Positions 43,137 through 51,949 of a stretch of 64,000 nucleotides of DNA are shown here, one piece after another. Under the pieces are notes generated by a model. It was not told the DNA's origin. It saw only the letters and a list, made by a program, of their open reading frames with translations, and made no database searches. The DNA lies in contig NZ_VDYZ01000007.1 in the NCBI RefSeq assembly GCF_007673095.1, positions 1 to 64,000 on the forward strand, read 5' to 3'. Origin of the DNA: Corynebacterium glyciniphilum AJ 3170. Lineage in GTDB: Bacteria > Actinomycetota > Actinomycetes > Mycobacteriales > Mycobacteriaceae. Positions within the stretch are counted from its first letter, which is position 1; every line of letters begins with the position of its first letter. The translations under genes and the position numbers were made by a program.

Positions 43137-43936
43137 CCCGCTATCTCCTCACCACCGTTGAATTTCCGACGTCGCGTCTGCGAACGTGGAGAGACGAGGT
43201 TCACCGTCGAGACGAACTGATCTGGGTAACAACCGGGGCGGTTACCGTGCACACCCCCTCGGGTGTATGGGACTGCCCTCCGGGGCGTGCGATCTGGGTC
43301 CCGCAGGGTATGCCGCACACCATTGACGCCGCTGCAGACAGCGTCGTGCAGGCCACGTTCTTCACCCCCGGAGCGGTGACCGAGGCCGTCACCGAGGGGG
43401 CCGTGCGGCTGTCCCCCGACGAAGCCGCCGTCGTCGAGCTACTGCCCGCCGTACGCGAGCTGCTGGTCCTCAACGCCGGACGCGAGATGCCTGACGTCAG
43501 TCGACTGCGCCTGCAGCACCTGGTGCTGGATCTGCTCTGCCCGGTGACGGACACCGTGGTTGAGGTTCCGATGCCGGAGTCTCCCAGGTTGCGCACCGTG
43601 GCCTTCCGTATCCTGTCCCGGTTGGACGCGAAGGACTCCACCGCCGACTGGGCGGAACTGATCGGCGTGCCCCAACGAGAACTCGTCCGTTCCTTCATCC
43701 GGGAAACCGGGCTGTCCCCCATCCAGTGGCGTATCCGGGCCCGCGTGAGGGCGTCGCTGCCGCTCTTGTACTCCGGGATCCCGGTGGCGTCCACGGCGAG
43801 ACGTCTGGGCTACCGGAGCGCCGGGACCTTCTCCGAGCATTTCCGCGACGTGATGGGAGGAACCCCGGGGGCCTACGCCCGGAACCGGATGAAAACCGGG
43901 GAAACCGGGCCGGATACCGGTGCCGTATCCGGTTAG
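43133..43936 (+). CDS. AraC-family regulator, second of two
   Basis: 267-aa AraC-type regulator, GTG 43133 overlapping the stop of the preceding AraC gene by 4 bp. The N-terminal cupin-like part contains RDELIWVTTGAVTVHTPSGVWDCPPGRAIWVPQGMPHTID. The C-terminal DNA-binding part has STADWAELIGVPQRELVRSFIRETGLSPIQWRIRARV and IPVASTARRLGYRSAGTFSEHFRDVMGGTPGAYARN. It shares architecture with its neighbour but the two are clearly different sequences. Its last codons overlap the -10 box of the next binding-protein gene. Confidence 0.87.
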   Translation: MTRYLLTTVEFPTSRLRTWRDEVHRRDELIWVTTGAVTVHTPSGVWDCPPGRAIWVPQGMPHTIDAAADSVVQATFFTPGAVTEAVTEGAVRLSPDEAAVVELLPAVRELLVLNAGREMPDVSRLRLQHLVLDLLCPVTDTVVEVPMPESPRLRTVAFRILSRLDAKDSTADWAELIGVPQRELVRSFIRETGLSPIQWRIRARVRASLPLLYSGIPVASTARRLGYRSAGTFSEHFRDVMGGTPGAYARNRMKTGETGPDTGAVSG

Positions 43937-43939
43937 CAT
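43934..43939 (+). promoter_or_regulatory. -10 box of a leaderless promoter (binding protein)
   Basis: TAGCAT, 7 nt before GTG 43947. Its TAG is also the stop codon of the AraC gene. Confidence 0.55.
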
Positions 43940-43946
43940 CATCCCC

Positions 43947-44927
43947 GTGAAAACAACCAGGTCAATTTCTTCGCCGTCTTCGTCCCGTCGTTCTGCCGCC
44001 GGCGCTCTCCTCCTCGCGGTCACGGTCGTTCTTGCCGGGTGTTCCGGTGCTGAGGAAGGTTCCGGTTCACACACCGGTGACACCAGGACGGTCACCGATG
44101 CCCTCGGCGAAGTCACCGTCCCCGCCGATCCGCAGCGTGTGGTGTCCACCGACTTCTTCTCGTCGAGCGTGCTCGTCGATGTCGGGATAACCCCTGTCGG
44201 GGTGATGGAGGGAGTCGCGGAGCCGGACAGCCGTCCCGACCGTTACGTGGAGACGTTGGGCGGAGTGGAGCAGCTGAGCACCTACGCTGAGATCGACGTG
44301 GAGAAAGTCGCACAGCTCGATCCAGATCTGATCATCGTCGACGCTGAATTTCCGGAACCGGAGACCCTTGAGCGGCTGGAGACGATCGCTCCGCTGTTCC
44401 ACGTGGACCTCAGCGGAGACTGGGCGGACCGGGCCCTCAGCATCGCCGACGGCGTCGGACGCCTGGACGAGGCGGAAGCGCAGCAGCGGGACTACCGTGA
44501 GCGGGCGGACGCGGTCTCCGAGGAGTACCGGGATGTCCTGGACGCCACGCCGCTGGCCATCGTGTCGATCAACACCACGGAGAACACCTGGGCGTCCTAC
44601 GCTCCCGGCGGATGGCCGACACCGGTCTGGATGGACGTGGGGGCGACCTTCCGCACCCCGACCCAGGGAGAGGCCGACACTGCCGATGACTGGGCATGGG
44701 TCTCGGACGAGGAACTGTCGAAGCTCGACAACGCAGGAATGATCATCGTGCTCGAGAAAGAGCAGCTGGCCCGGTATGCGGACAACCCGGCCTGGAAGCA
44801 GCTGCCTGCCGTGCGGAAGAACCGGGTGTTCACCGACTTCCCCTCGCCGGCGACATCCTCTTTCCGATGGGGGATGGACAACCTCGACTCCGTCGAGACG
44901 ATCCTGTCCGAGGTCCGTGACGCCTGA
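43947..44927 (+). CDS. Iron-siderophore substrate-binding lipoprotein
   Basis: 326-aa FecB-type lipoprotein, fourth in this block and fifth in the window. The signal peptide h-region is AAGALLLAVTVV with lipobox VLAGC. The mature part has VTDALGEVTVPADPQRVVSTDF, VAQLDPDLIIVDAEF, IAPLFHVDLSG and GMDNLDSVETILSEV. GTG 43947 is set by the leaderless promoter; the ATG at 43920 lies inside the upstream gene. It follows the two AraC genes, which are its likely regulators. Confidence 0.88.
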   Translation: MKTTRSISSPSSSRRSAAGALLLAVTVVLAGCSGAEEGSGSHTGDTRTVTDALGEVTVPADPQRVVSTDFFSSSVLVDVGITPVGVMEGVAEPDSRPDRYVETLGGVEQLSTYAEIDVEKVAQLDPDLIIVDAEFPEPETLERLETIAPLFHVDLSGDWADRALSIADGVGRLDEAEAQQRDYRERADAVSEEYRDVLDATPLAIVSINTTENTWASYAPGGWPTPVWMDVGATFRTPTQGEADTADDWAWVSDEELSKLDNAGMIIVLEKEQLARYADNPAWKQLPAVRKNRVFTDFPSPATSSFRWGMDNLDSVETILSEVRDA

Positions 44928-44963
44928 TTCTGCGTGCGTGAGGGGAACGCGGCCGGACTAGTG

Positions 44964-44992
44964 TTGACAATGATTACATTGATGTTTACGGT
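44964..44992 (+). promoter_or_regulatory. Promoter with operator-like dyads (epimerase gene)
   Basis: -35 TTGACA (44964-44969), 17-bp spacer, -10 TACGGT (44987-44992). The spacer holds the inverted repeat CAATG-ATTA-CATTG (44968-44981). A wider TGACA...TGTCA pair also spans the promoter. A repressor here would block polymerase directly. Confidence 0.55.
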
Positions 44993-45033
44993 GTCATCAT
45001 AGTGAGACAGACAGTCGACGAAAGGCACGACCC

Positions 45034-45966
45034 ATGCAGACCATTCTCGGCGCGAACGGGCAGATCGGAACCGAGCTCGCCCGCGAGCTGCACGACAACT
45101 ACACCACCGACATCCGGCTCGTCAGCCGTCACCCGAAGAAGCTGCACGACACCGATGAACTGATCGCGGCTGACCTCATGAATGCAGGGGAGACCGACGC
45201 TGCGGTCGCGGGCAGCGACATCGCGTACCTCACCGTGGGCCTGCCCCCGGACAGTGAACTCTGGGCCGAGCAGCTCCCCACCATGATGAAGAACACCATC
45301 GACGCCTGCGAGAAGCACGGCGCCAGGCTCGTCTTCTTCGACAACACCTACATGTACCCGATGACCAGCGAGTCGCAGACGGAGAACACACCGTTCGCCC
45401 CGAACGGCAGTAAGGGCCGCACCAGGGCCGCGATGGCCACGATGCTCCTGGAGGCCATGGAGCAGGGCAGGGTCGAGGCCGTCATCTGCCGCGCCCCGGA
45501 GTTCTACGGTCCCGGCAAGACCCAGAGTTTCACCAACTCCCTGGTGTTTGACGCCGTCGCGGAGGGGAAGAAGGCTCGGGTGCCGTTGAGCGCCGACACC
45601 AGGCGCAGTCTCATCTGGACTCCGGACGCCAGCCGGGCCATGGCCCTGATCGGCAACACCGACTCCGCCTACGGCCAGACGTGGCACCTCCCCGTCGACA
45701 AGGAACGCGTCACGTACAAGGACCTCGTCCGTCTCGCTTCACAGGAGTGGGGACGTGAAGTCGGCTATTCCGTGGTGCCGAAGGTCGCGTTCGCTGTCGG
45801 GCGCCTGTTCAGCAAGAACGTCCGAGAGCTCTGGGAGCTCCTGCCGCGCTATGCGGTGGACAATATCTTCGTCTCCGACAAATTCGCCGAGGCGTTCCCG
45901 GACTTCCGGGTCACCACGTACGCCGAAGGCGTCGCTGCGCTCCAGCGGGAGCGGGCGACGTCATGA
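45034..45966 (+). CDS. NAD-dependent epimerase/dehydratase family protein
   Basis: 310-aa extended SDR-like oxidoreductase. The N-terminal nucleotide motif is ILGANGQIGTELARELHD (GxxGxxG), followed by VSRHPKKL, YLTVGLPPDSELW and the FFDNTYMYPMTSE segment where the catalytic Tyr would lie (YMYP rather than YxxxK). CRAPEFYGPG is typical of epimerases and NmrA-like members. It has a conventional promoter with a strong TTGACA box and inverted repeats, unlike most genes here, plus an AAAGG ribosome site. The substrate is unknown. It converges with the acyl-CoA dehydrogenase. Confidence 0.83.
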   Translation: MQTILGANGQIGTELARELHDNYTTDIRLVSRHPKKLHDTDELIAADLMNAGETDAAVAGSDIAYLTVGLPPDSELWAEQLPTMMKNTIDACEKHGARLVFFDNTYMYPMTSESQTENTPFAPNGSKGRTRAAMATMLLEAMEQGRVEAVICRAPEFYGPGKTQSFTNSLVFDAVAEGKKARVPLSADTRRSLIWTPDASRAMALIGNTDSAYGQTWHLPVDKERVTYKDLVRLASQEWGREVGYSVVPKVAFAVGRLFSKNVRELWELLPRYAVDNIFVSDKFAEAFPDFRVTTYAEGVAALQRERATS

Positions 45967-45987
45967 CCCCGGCCCGGCAGAGATCCG

Positions 45988-47766
45988 TCAGAGGACGCTC
46001 TCGTCCAGGTCGTTGAAGAGTGAGTCGGGGTTCCCCAGTCGGTCGAGGACGGGGTCGACCTTTGGTAGTTCGCGGGTGAAGAAGTACTCGGTGGCAGCCC
46101 GTTTGCCGGCCGCCAACGGCGAACCTGCGGCGTCGGCGGCGCGCACCATGTCCAGCCAGATCCAGGCGACGACGATGTGACCGGTGGCCTCCAGGTAGTC
46201 CGTGGCATGTGCCAGTGCGGCTGCGGCATCACCGTCCTTCCACAGGGCCTGGGTGACGCTGACGAGGTGTTGCAACCGGTCGGCGAGGGCGGACGAGTAG
46301 TCCGGGAACGTGTCGGCGGTGGCCGTGACCGTCGCCGTGACGGTGTCGACGAGCAGTTGCAGGCCCGCACCGTTCTTCATCACGACTTTGCGTCCCAGCA
46401 GGTCCTGGCCCTGAATGCCGTGCGTTCCCTCATGGATGGGGTTCAGACGGTTGTCGCGGTAGTACTGCTCCACGTTGTAGTCGCGGGTGTAGCCGGCGCC
46501 GCCGAGCACCTGGATCGCCAGGTCATTGGCTGCGGGGCCGTACTGGGAGGGGAAGCTCTTCACGACGGGGGTGAGGACGTCCAGAAGCAGTTCCAGACGG
46601 TCGCGTTCATCGCCCGAGGCGACGGACGCGAGGTCCACCAGGTGCGCGGCATAGAGACACAGTGCCATGGAGCCTTCGGCGTAGGACTTCTGTGCCAGCA
46701 GCATGCGGCGTACATCGGCATGCTCGATGATCGGCACCTGGGGCTGGGCCGGATCCTTCGCCCCGACCGGACGTCCCTGGGGGCGGCTCCGGGCGTAGTC
46801 CAGCGACTCGAGGTACCCGGTCATCGCCAATGCCGCGGCACCGGCACCGACACCGATCCGTGCCTCGTTCATCATGTGGAACATGTACTGCAGGCCACGG
46901 TTCTCCTCGCCGACGAGATAGCCCACTGCGCCCGCAGAGCCACCGGGGGTGTGGGCGCCTTCGCCGAAGTTCAGGAGGGTGTTGGTGGTCCCGCGGTAGC
47001 CCATCTTGTGGTTCAGGCCAGCCAGGACGACGTCATTGCGCTCCCCGGACTTCAGGAACTTCGGGACGATGAAGAGACTGAGACCCTTCACGCCGGCCTC
47101 CGCCGGGCCGGTGCGGGTGAGCACGAGGTGAATGATGTTGTCGGTCATCTCGTGGTCGCCGCCGGAGATCCACATCTTCGTGCCGCTGATCCTCCAGACA
47201 TCGTCCGGGTCCCCGTCGATCTTCCGGGCGCGGGTCTTCACGTCCGACAGGGATGATCCGGCGTGCGGTTCAGAGAGACACATCGTCCCGCTGAACTTCC
47301 CGGCGAGCTGGGGGACGGCGTAGTCGGCGATCTGTTCCGGGGTGCCGTGCGCGATCAGCAGCGCGGCGTTCCCCATCGTCAGCATCGGGTAGGCGGAGGA
47401 GGAGATGTTGGCCGCCTGGGCCCAGGCGAAGCATGCGCGTGAGACGGTGAAGGGCAGGTCGACTCCACCGTGCTCCTCTCCGAAGGAGGCGGCGGCGAGC
47501 CCGGACTCGGCGAAGGCCCTGAGTGCCGGGGCGATCGCCTCGTGGGTGTGCACCCCTGAAGCGTCGAATGTCGGTTCATCCAGGTCCGAGGCGCGCAGGT
47601 GGGGGCGGAACCATGTTGCGGCGAGGTCACGCGACGCGTCCAGCATGGCGTCGAATGTCTCGCGGGAATGGTCGGAGAACCTGTCGTGCTCGGTCAGCGA
47701 CTCGACATTGAGCCAGTCGTAGAGGAGGAAGGAGAGGTCGTCGCGGGAGAGGATGTCAGCTGCCAT
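45988..47766 (-). CDS. Acyl-CoA dehydrogenase
   Basis: 592-aa FAD-dependent acyl-CoA dehydrogenase of the longer (~600 aa) actinobacterial type. CLSEPHAGSSLSDVKTRARK and the W-ISGTKMWISGGDHEMT segment bind flavin and substrate. MNEARIGVGAGAAALAMTGY is the conserved helix, and QVLGGAGYTRDYNVEQYYRDNRLNPIHEGTHGIQGQDLLGR contains the catalytic Glu (IHEGT). It carries the extra C-terminal domain of VLCAD-like family members. It should oxidise an acyl-CoA to the 2-enoyl-CoA. TACCAT on the minus strand (47775-47780) ends 8 nt before ATG 47766, a leaderless promoter. Confidence 0.92.
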   Translation of the reverse strand: MAADILSRDDLSFLLYDWLNVESLTEHDRFSDHSRETFDAMLDASRDLAATWFRPHLRASDLDEPTFDASGVHTHEAIAPALRAFAESGLAAASFGEEHGGVDLPFTVSRACFAWAQAANISSSAYPMLTMGNAALLIAHGTPEQIADYAVPQLAGKFSGTMCLSEPHAGSSLSDVKTRARKIDGDPDDVWRISGTKMWISGGDHEMTDNIIHLVLTRTGPAEAGVKGLSLFIVPKFLKSGERNDVVLAGLNHKMGYRGTTNTLLNFGEGAHTPGGSAGAVGYLVGEENRGLQYMFHMMNEARIGVGAGAAALAMTGYLESLDYARSRPQGRPVGAKDPAQPQVPIIEHADVRRMLLAQKSYAEGSMALCLYAAHLVDLASVASGDERDRLELLLDVLTPVVKSFPSQYGPAANDLAIQVLGGAGYTRDYNVEQYYRDNRLNPIHEGTHGIQGQDLLGRKVVMKNGAGLQLLVDTVTATVTATADTFPDYSSALADRLQHLVSVTQALWKDGDAAAALAHATDYLEATGHIVVAWIWLDMVRAADAAGSPLAAGKRAATEYFFTRELPKVDPVLDRLGNPDSLFNDLDESVL

Positions 47767-48109
47767 GCTTTCCGATGGTAAACGACCCGGCATACTCCCG
47801 CGTAGTTTTCAGGCTCGGGTCTGTCGGAGCCTGCGCGGCAGACCCGTCTGTCAGCCGGGCAGGGGTACGGTACGTTCTGAGGGCTGAAATCGACCGTCAC
47901 CTCTGCCGTCTCACCGGCAGGTCTGCCACCTCGCCGCACTGCCGAGCCCGAATCCCGGCCCGGTCGCGCATTCCGCTCTGCACCCGACCCGCCGCACCTC
48001 GCAGGCGATTCACAGCAAGATTCAGCGTGCCCGACTACGTCTGCACCGCTCCGATGGGGAATAATCGTCGGCGTACAACTGTCTAGTGTGAGGCCGGCGT
48101 AGAAAATAA
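47767..48109. other. 343-bp divergent intergenic region upstream of glfT2
   Basis: It lies between the acyl-CoA dehydrogenase and glfT2 starts. It contains an inverted repeat, CGGGTCTG (47816-47823) with CAGACCCG (47839-47846), and a TAGTGT -10-like box at 48084-48089 that would give glfT2 a leader of about 15 nt. A 103-codon frame on the plus strand has no ribosome site and no protein-like motif; I see no gene. Confidence 0.55.
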
Positions 48110-50185
48110 ATGAGCGCAACCACCGAGATCAGCCAGTCCAGGGATGCCGACACGTCTCCTGAGCAGCAGGACCACCAGTACGATCCCCGGCGTCTCGCCC
48201 GGATCATCCTGCCGAAGCGTGGCGAGCCGAGGGACGTCCGCTCCCTCTACATCGTCGAGGACGAGGGGTCCCAAGGGCGGGTCACGGCCCTGAGCCGCAC
48301 TGCCGCACGTATCCCGGCCGGGGCCGAGGTCAGTTTCGAGACGTACTTCAACGGTTTCCCGGCCTCTTACTGGCGCCGTTGGAGCCAGCTCGACGAGGTG
48401 CAGCTGCGGGTCGACCTGACCGGTGACGCCCGCATCGACATCTACCGTTCGAAAATCGACGGCTCGCGCATCGCCGTGACCGGCGGTCTCGTCGAGGTCG
48501 ACGAGACCGGGCACGGAGTCGCCGAGTTCACGATGTCCCTCGCGCCTTTCGAGGACGGTGGCTGGATCTGGTTCGACATCACCTGTGAGTCGGAGACCAC
48601 GATCCACAGCGCCGGATGGTTCGCCACCGAAGATGCCGCCGAGCAGCGCGTCGTCTCGGATACCGTGGTGACCGACCCCTCTACCGGGGAGAAGAAGACC
48701 CTCAAGGAGGGCGACCTCCTGCCGGCACCCGAGCCGCGGGTGACCATCGGCATCCCCACCTTCAACCGTCCGTCCGACGCCGTCGCCGCGCTGGAGGCGC
48801 TGTCGTCCGATCCGGTGGTCGACTCCGTCGTGGACGCGTTGATCATGCCGGACCAGGGGACGAAGCACCCGAAGGACGAGCCGGGCTTTCCGGCCGTCGA
48901 ACAGCACTACGGGGACCGGCTGCGTATGCCGGTCCAGGGCAACCTCGGCGGTTCCGGCGGCTACTCGCGCATCATGTACGAGGCCCGCCACCCGGAGCGA
49001 GGCACTGACAGCCCGTTCATCCTCTACATGGACGACGACATCGCCATCGAGCCGGACAGTGTGCTGCGTGCCCTGGCGGCGTCGCGGTACGCGTCCTCCC
49101 CGATGCTGGTCGGTGGGCAGATGCTGAACCTGCAGGAGCGCAGCCACCTGCACACCATGGGTGAGATCATCGACCGCGGCAGTTTCATGTGGACGGCTGC
49201 ACCGCACACCCACTACGACCACGACTTCTACAACCACCCGCTGCGCGACCGCGGCGAGTACGGCCGGACCCCGTCGGGGGAGTACCGGGACTCGAAGGAC
49301 CTGCACCGTCGCATCGACGCCGACTACAACGGCTGGTGGATGTGCATGATCCCGCGGGTCGTCGCGGACACCATCGGTCAGCCGTTGCCGCTGTTCATCA
49401 AGTGGGACGACGGCGAGTTCGGGCTGCGCGCCCGCGACCACGGGTTCCCCACCGCGTCCTGGCCCGGTGTCGCCATCTGGCACATGGCGTGGTCCGACAA
49501 GGACGACGCGATCGACTGGCAGGCGTACTTCCACCTGCGTAACCGGCTCATTGTCGCCGCGCTGCAGCACGAAGGCAGCCCCACGGGCATCATCGCCTCG
49601 ATGACGAAGGCCACCGCCAAGCACCTGATGTGCCTGGAGTACTCCACCGTGGCGATCCAGAACGAGGCGATGAAGGACTTCCTCGCCGGGCCGGACCAGC
49701 TCTTCGAGATCCTGGAGACCGCCCTGCCGCGCATCAACGCACTGCGCAAGCAGTACCCGGACGCCGTGGTCATCCCGTCGTCCTCCGTCCTGCCGCACGC
49801 GGACGGTGGCCCGGCGAAACTGACCGACATCCCGTTGACCCCCGTGGCCAAGGTCACTCGGCTGGCCAAGGTCGTGGCGAACAACCTCCGCCAGGCCGAT
49901 CCCCACCACCATGAGGTTCCGCAGGTCAACCTGCCTCCGATCGAGGCCCGCTGGTTCTCGCTCGGCCGACTCGACGGCGTCACCGTGACCACGGCTGACG
50001 GCACCGGCGTGGTCTACCGCAAGCGTGACCGGGACAAGGCCCGGGAACTGGCGCGGGAGTCCGCCCGTCTGCAGAAGGAGGTGGCGACCCGCTTCGACGA
50101 GATGCGGCAGCGCTACCGTGTCGCGCACCCCGAACTGACCAGCGTGGACGCCTGGGCCCAGATCTTCGAGCCGGGGGAGAGCTGA
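48110..50185 (+). CDS. glfT2: Galactofuranosyltransferase GlfT2
   Basis: 691-aa GT2-family polymerising galactofuranosyltransferase that builds the alternating beta-1,5/1,6 galactan from UDP-Galf on a lipid-linked acceptor at the inner membrane face. It has the N-terminal beta-sandwich domain (about 40-200) and GT-A core (TIGIPTFNRPSDA), the metal-binding DDD (308-310 in YMDDDI), the catalytic acidic motif WDDGEF (432-437) and the conserved His H458 in AIWHMAW. A basic helical C-terminus follows. Its length and motif order match mycobacterial GlfT2. It heads an operon with the PAP2 and UbiA genes, with the stop overlapping the next start (TGATG). Confidence 0.96.
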   Translation: MSATTEISQSRDADTSPEQQDHQYDPRRLARIILPKRGEPRDVRSLYIVEDEGSQGRVTALSRTAARIPAGAEVSFETYFNGFPASYWRRWSQLDEVQLRVDLTGDARIDIYRSKIDGSRIAVTGGLVEVDETGHGVAEFTMSLAPFEDGGWIWFDITCESETTIHSAGWFATEDAAEQRVVSDTVVTDPSTGEKKTLKEGDLLPAPEPRVTIGIPTFNRPSDAVAALEALSSDPVVDSVVDALIMPDQGTKHPKDEPGFPAVEQHYGDRLRMPVQGNLGGSGGYSRIMYEARHPERGTDSPFILYMDDDIAIEPDSVLRALAASRYASSPMLVGGQMLNLQERSHLHTMGEIIDRGSFMWTAAPHTHYDHDFYNHPLRDRGEYGRTPSGEYRDSKDLHRRIDADYNGWWMCMIPRVVADTIGQPLPLFIKWDDGEFGLRARDHGFPTASWPGVAIWHMAWSDKDDAIDWQAYFHLRNRLIVAALQHEGSPTGIIASMTKATAKHLMCLEYSTVAIQNEAMKDFLAGPDQLFEILETALPRINALRKQYPDAVVIPSSSVLPHADGGPAKLTDIPLTPVAKVTRLAKVVANNLRQADPHHHEVPQVNLPPIEARWFSLGRLDGVTVTTADGTGVVYRKRDRDKARELARESARLQKEVATRFDEMRQRYRVAHPELTSVDAWAQIFEPGES

Positions 50186-50712
50186 TGAGCGGGACGGAGG
50201 CGGACGTCCTCGTCGCTGTGCAGGACGCACTCCTCACGGACTCCTCCGACCGGGTCGTACTGGGCGCGGCCCGGGGGCTGAGTCACTTCGGTGAGCACGC
50301 ACTGGGCTGGTTCGCGCTGGCCGGCGCCGGCGCCGTGGTCTCGGCCGCCCGTGGACGGACGGCTGCACCGTGGGTGGAACTCGGGGTGTCCGCATTCACC
50401 GCCCACGCCGCCTCGGTCGTCCTGAAGAGGATCGTCCGTCGCCGACGCCCGTCGGACCCGCGGATCCGTGTCGGTGTCGGCACTCCGTCGCGGCTGAGTT
50501 TCCCCTCGTCCCACGCGACGTCGACAGCCGCAGCGTTGACGGCGCTGAGCCGGATCACCGGCTCGCGCCTGCCGCTCGCCGGCGTGCCGGTGATGATGGC
50601 CTCCCGCCTCGTCCTCGGCGTGCATTACCCCACCGACGTCCTCGCCGGAGTTGTCCTCGGTGTGGCGACGGAGAAGACCGTCCACCGAACTGCGAAGGAG
50701 ATCAAGCGATGA
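50185..50712 (+). CDS. PAP2-superfamily phosphatase, likely decaprenyl-phosphoryl-phosphoribose phosphatase
   Basis: 175-aa PAP2-type membrane phosphatase. The three motifs are KRIVRRRRPSDPR (KxxxxxxRP), SFPSSHATSTAA (PSSH, catalytic His) and SRLVLGVHYPTDVLAG (SRxxxxxHxxxD). Four or so hydrophobic helices are visible. By position between glfT2 and ubiA and similarity in layout to mycobacterial Rv3807c, it probably removes the 5-phosphate from decaprenyl-phosphoryl-5-phosphoribose on the way to the arabinose donor. The start overlaps the glfT2 stop by one base, and its stop overlaps the ubiA start (ATGA). Confidence 0.87.
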   Translation: MSGTEADVLVAVQDALLTDSSDRVVLGAARGLSHFGEHALGWFALAGAGAVVSAARGRTAAPWVELGVSAFTAHAASVVLKRIVRRRRPSDPRIRVGVGTPSRLSFPSSHATSTAAALTALSRITGSRLPLAGVPVMMASRLVLGVHYPTDVLAGVVLGVATEKTVHRTAKEIKR

Positions 50713-51809
50713 CTCGTCCCGGGACGGATCCGGAATTCGACCCCACCGAGACCCACGACACCAATGAGCGTCCGGGTGAACGCCAGGCGTTCATCGGTTC
50801 GGAACCGCACACCTCCGGGCTCGAGGAGCCGGCGGCGTGGGAGGACCAGACCTACGCCCGGCAGGAGTCAGAGGAGACTGCTGCAGGGGCAGGCCACCGC
50901 GCGCCCCGGAATCTCCCCGAGGCGATGATCAAGGCGCTCCGCCCCAAGCAGTGGGTCAAGAACGTCCTGGTGGTCGCGGCCCCGGCTGCCGCCGGCGGCG
51001 ACCTGCTCTTCCAGGGGCGGGTGATCACCGACATCATCATCGCCTTCGTCGTGTTCTGTCTCGGCGCATCGTCGATCTACCTGGTCAACGACGCCAAGGA
51101 CGTGGAGTCCGACCGTCAGCACCCCACGAAGCGGTTCCGCCCCATCGCGGCGGGTGTCCTGCCGGTGGGGCTGGCCTACGCCATGGCGGTCATCCTCATC
51201 ATTGCCGCGGTGGGCCTGAGTTTCCTGGCCTCCAACGGCGGATCCCTGGCGATCGTCATCGGCGTGTACATCGTCCTGCAGCTGGGGTACTGCTTCGGAT
51301 GGAAGCACCAGCCGGTGATCGACATCGCGTTGGTGTCGTCGGGGTTCATGCTGCGCGCCATGGCCGGTGGTGTGGCGGCGAGCATCGACCTCTCACAGTG
51401 GTTCCTGCTGGTCGCGGCCTTCGGTTCGCTCTTCATGGCGGCCGGTAAGCGGTACGCGGAGCTGAAACTGTCGCTGCGCTCGGGTGCGAAGATCCGCAAG
51501 TCGCTGGAGAGTTACACGCCGACCTACCTGCGGTTCGTGTGGACGCTGTCTGCCACGGCCGTGGTCCTGGCCTATGCCCTGTGGGGTTTCGACATGAGCC
51601 AGCAGCACCCCGGCCACGCCTCGGTCTGGTACCAGGTCTCGATGGTTCCGTTCACCGTCGCGATCCTGCGTTATGCCGCGGACGTCGACCGTGGCGAAGG
51701 TGGCGCGCCGGACGAGATCGCGCTGAGTGACCGGACGCTGCAGGCGCTGGCCCTGATCTGGGTCGCGACGATTGCGGTCGCTGTCTACGTGATTCCGGCT
51801 GTCACCTAG
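50709..51809 (+). CDS. ubiA: Decaprenyl-phosphate phosphoribosyltransferase (UbiA family)
   Basis: 366-aa membrane prenyltransferase-family enzyme that joins 5-phosphoribosyl-pyrophosphate to decaprenyl phosphate, the first step to decaprenyl-phosphoryl-arabinose. The first Asp-rich motif is YLVNDAKDVESDRQHPTKRFRPI (N127, D128, D131, D135), and the second site is KRYAELKLSL. About eight membrane segments are visible. An acidic, low-complexity cytoplasmic tail of about 65 residues precedes the conserved LRPKQWVKNVLV, longer than in typical members. It is the last gene of the glfT2 operon. In C. glutamicum and M. tuberculosis aftB follows; here a mycolyltransferase does. Confidence 0.93.
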   Translation: MTRPGTDPEFDPTETHDTNERPGERQAFIGSEPHTSGLEEPAAWEDQTYARQESEETAAGAGHRAPRNLPEAMIKALRPKQWVKNVLVVAAPAAAGGDLLFQGRVITDIIIAFVVFCLGASSIYLVNDAKDVESDRQHPTKRFRPIAAGVLPVGLAYAMAVILIIAAVGLSFLASNGGSLAIVIGVYIVLQLGYCFGWKHQPVIDIALVSSGFMLRAMAGGVAASIDLSQWFLLVAAFGSLFMAAGKRYAELKLSLRSGAKIRKSLESYTPTYLRFVWTLSATAVVLAYALWGFDMSQQHPGHASVWYQVSMVPFTVAILRYAADVDRGEGGAPDEIALSDRTLQALALIWVATIAVAVYVIPAVT

Positions 51810-51949
51810 CTGGATGAACCCTGGCGTAACGCTTGGTGTCGCCTTGACGATATTCTTGGCGGAAAAGATCACTGTTTGGTAACGTTCCGAACACTGTAGG
51901 CACCGACGGCAGCGACGACGCCGTCTGAAAAACGCAAGCAAAGGAAAAC

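Noticed and set aside
47816..47846. CGGGTCTG/CAGACCCG inverted repeat as a terminator
   Set aside because: It lies between two divergent genes, where no terminator is needed, and its stem is only 8 bp.
47775..48086. Plus-strand open frame of 103 codons upstream of glfT2
   Set aside because: No ribosome site or leaderless promoter, no protein-like pattern, and it overlaps the acyl-CoA dehydrogenase promoter.
48083..50230. Minus-strand open frame of 715 codons over glfT2
   Set aside because: Shadow of a clear GlfT2 gene in high-GC DNA; no recognisable motif.
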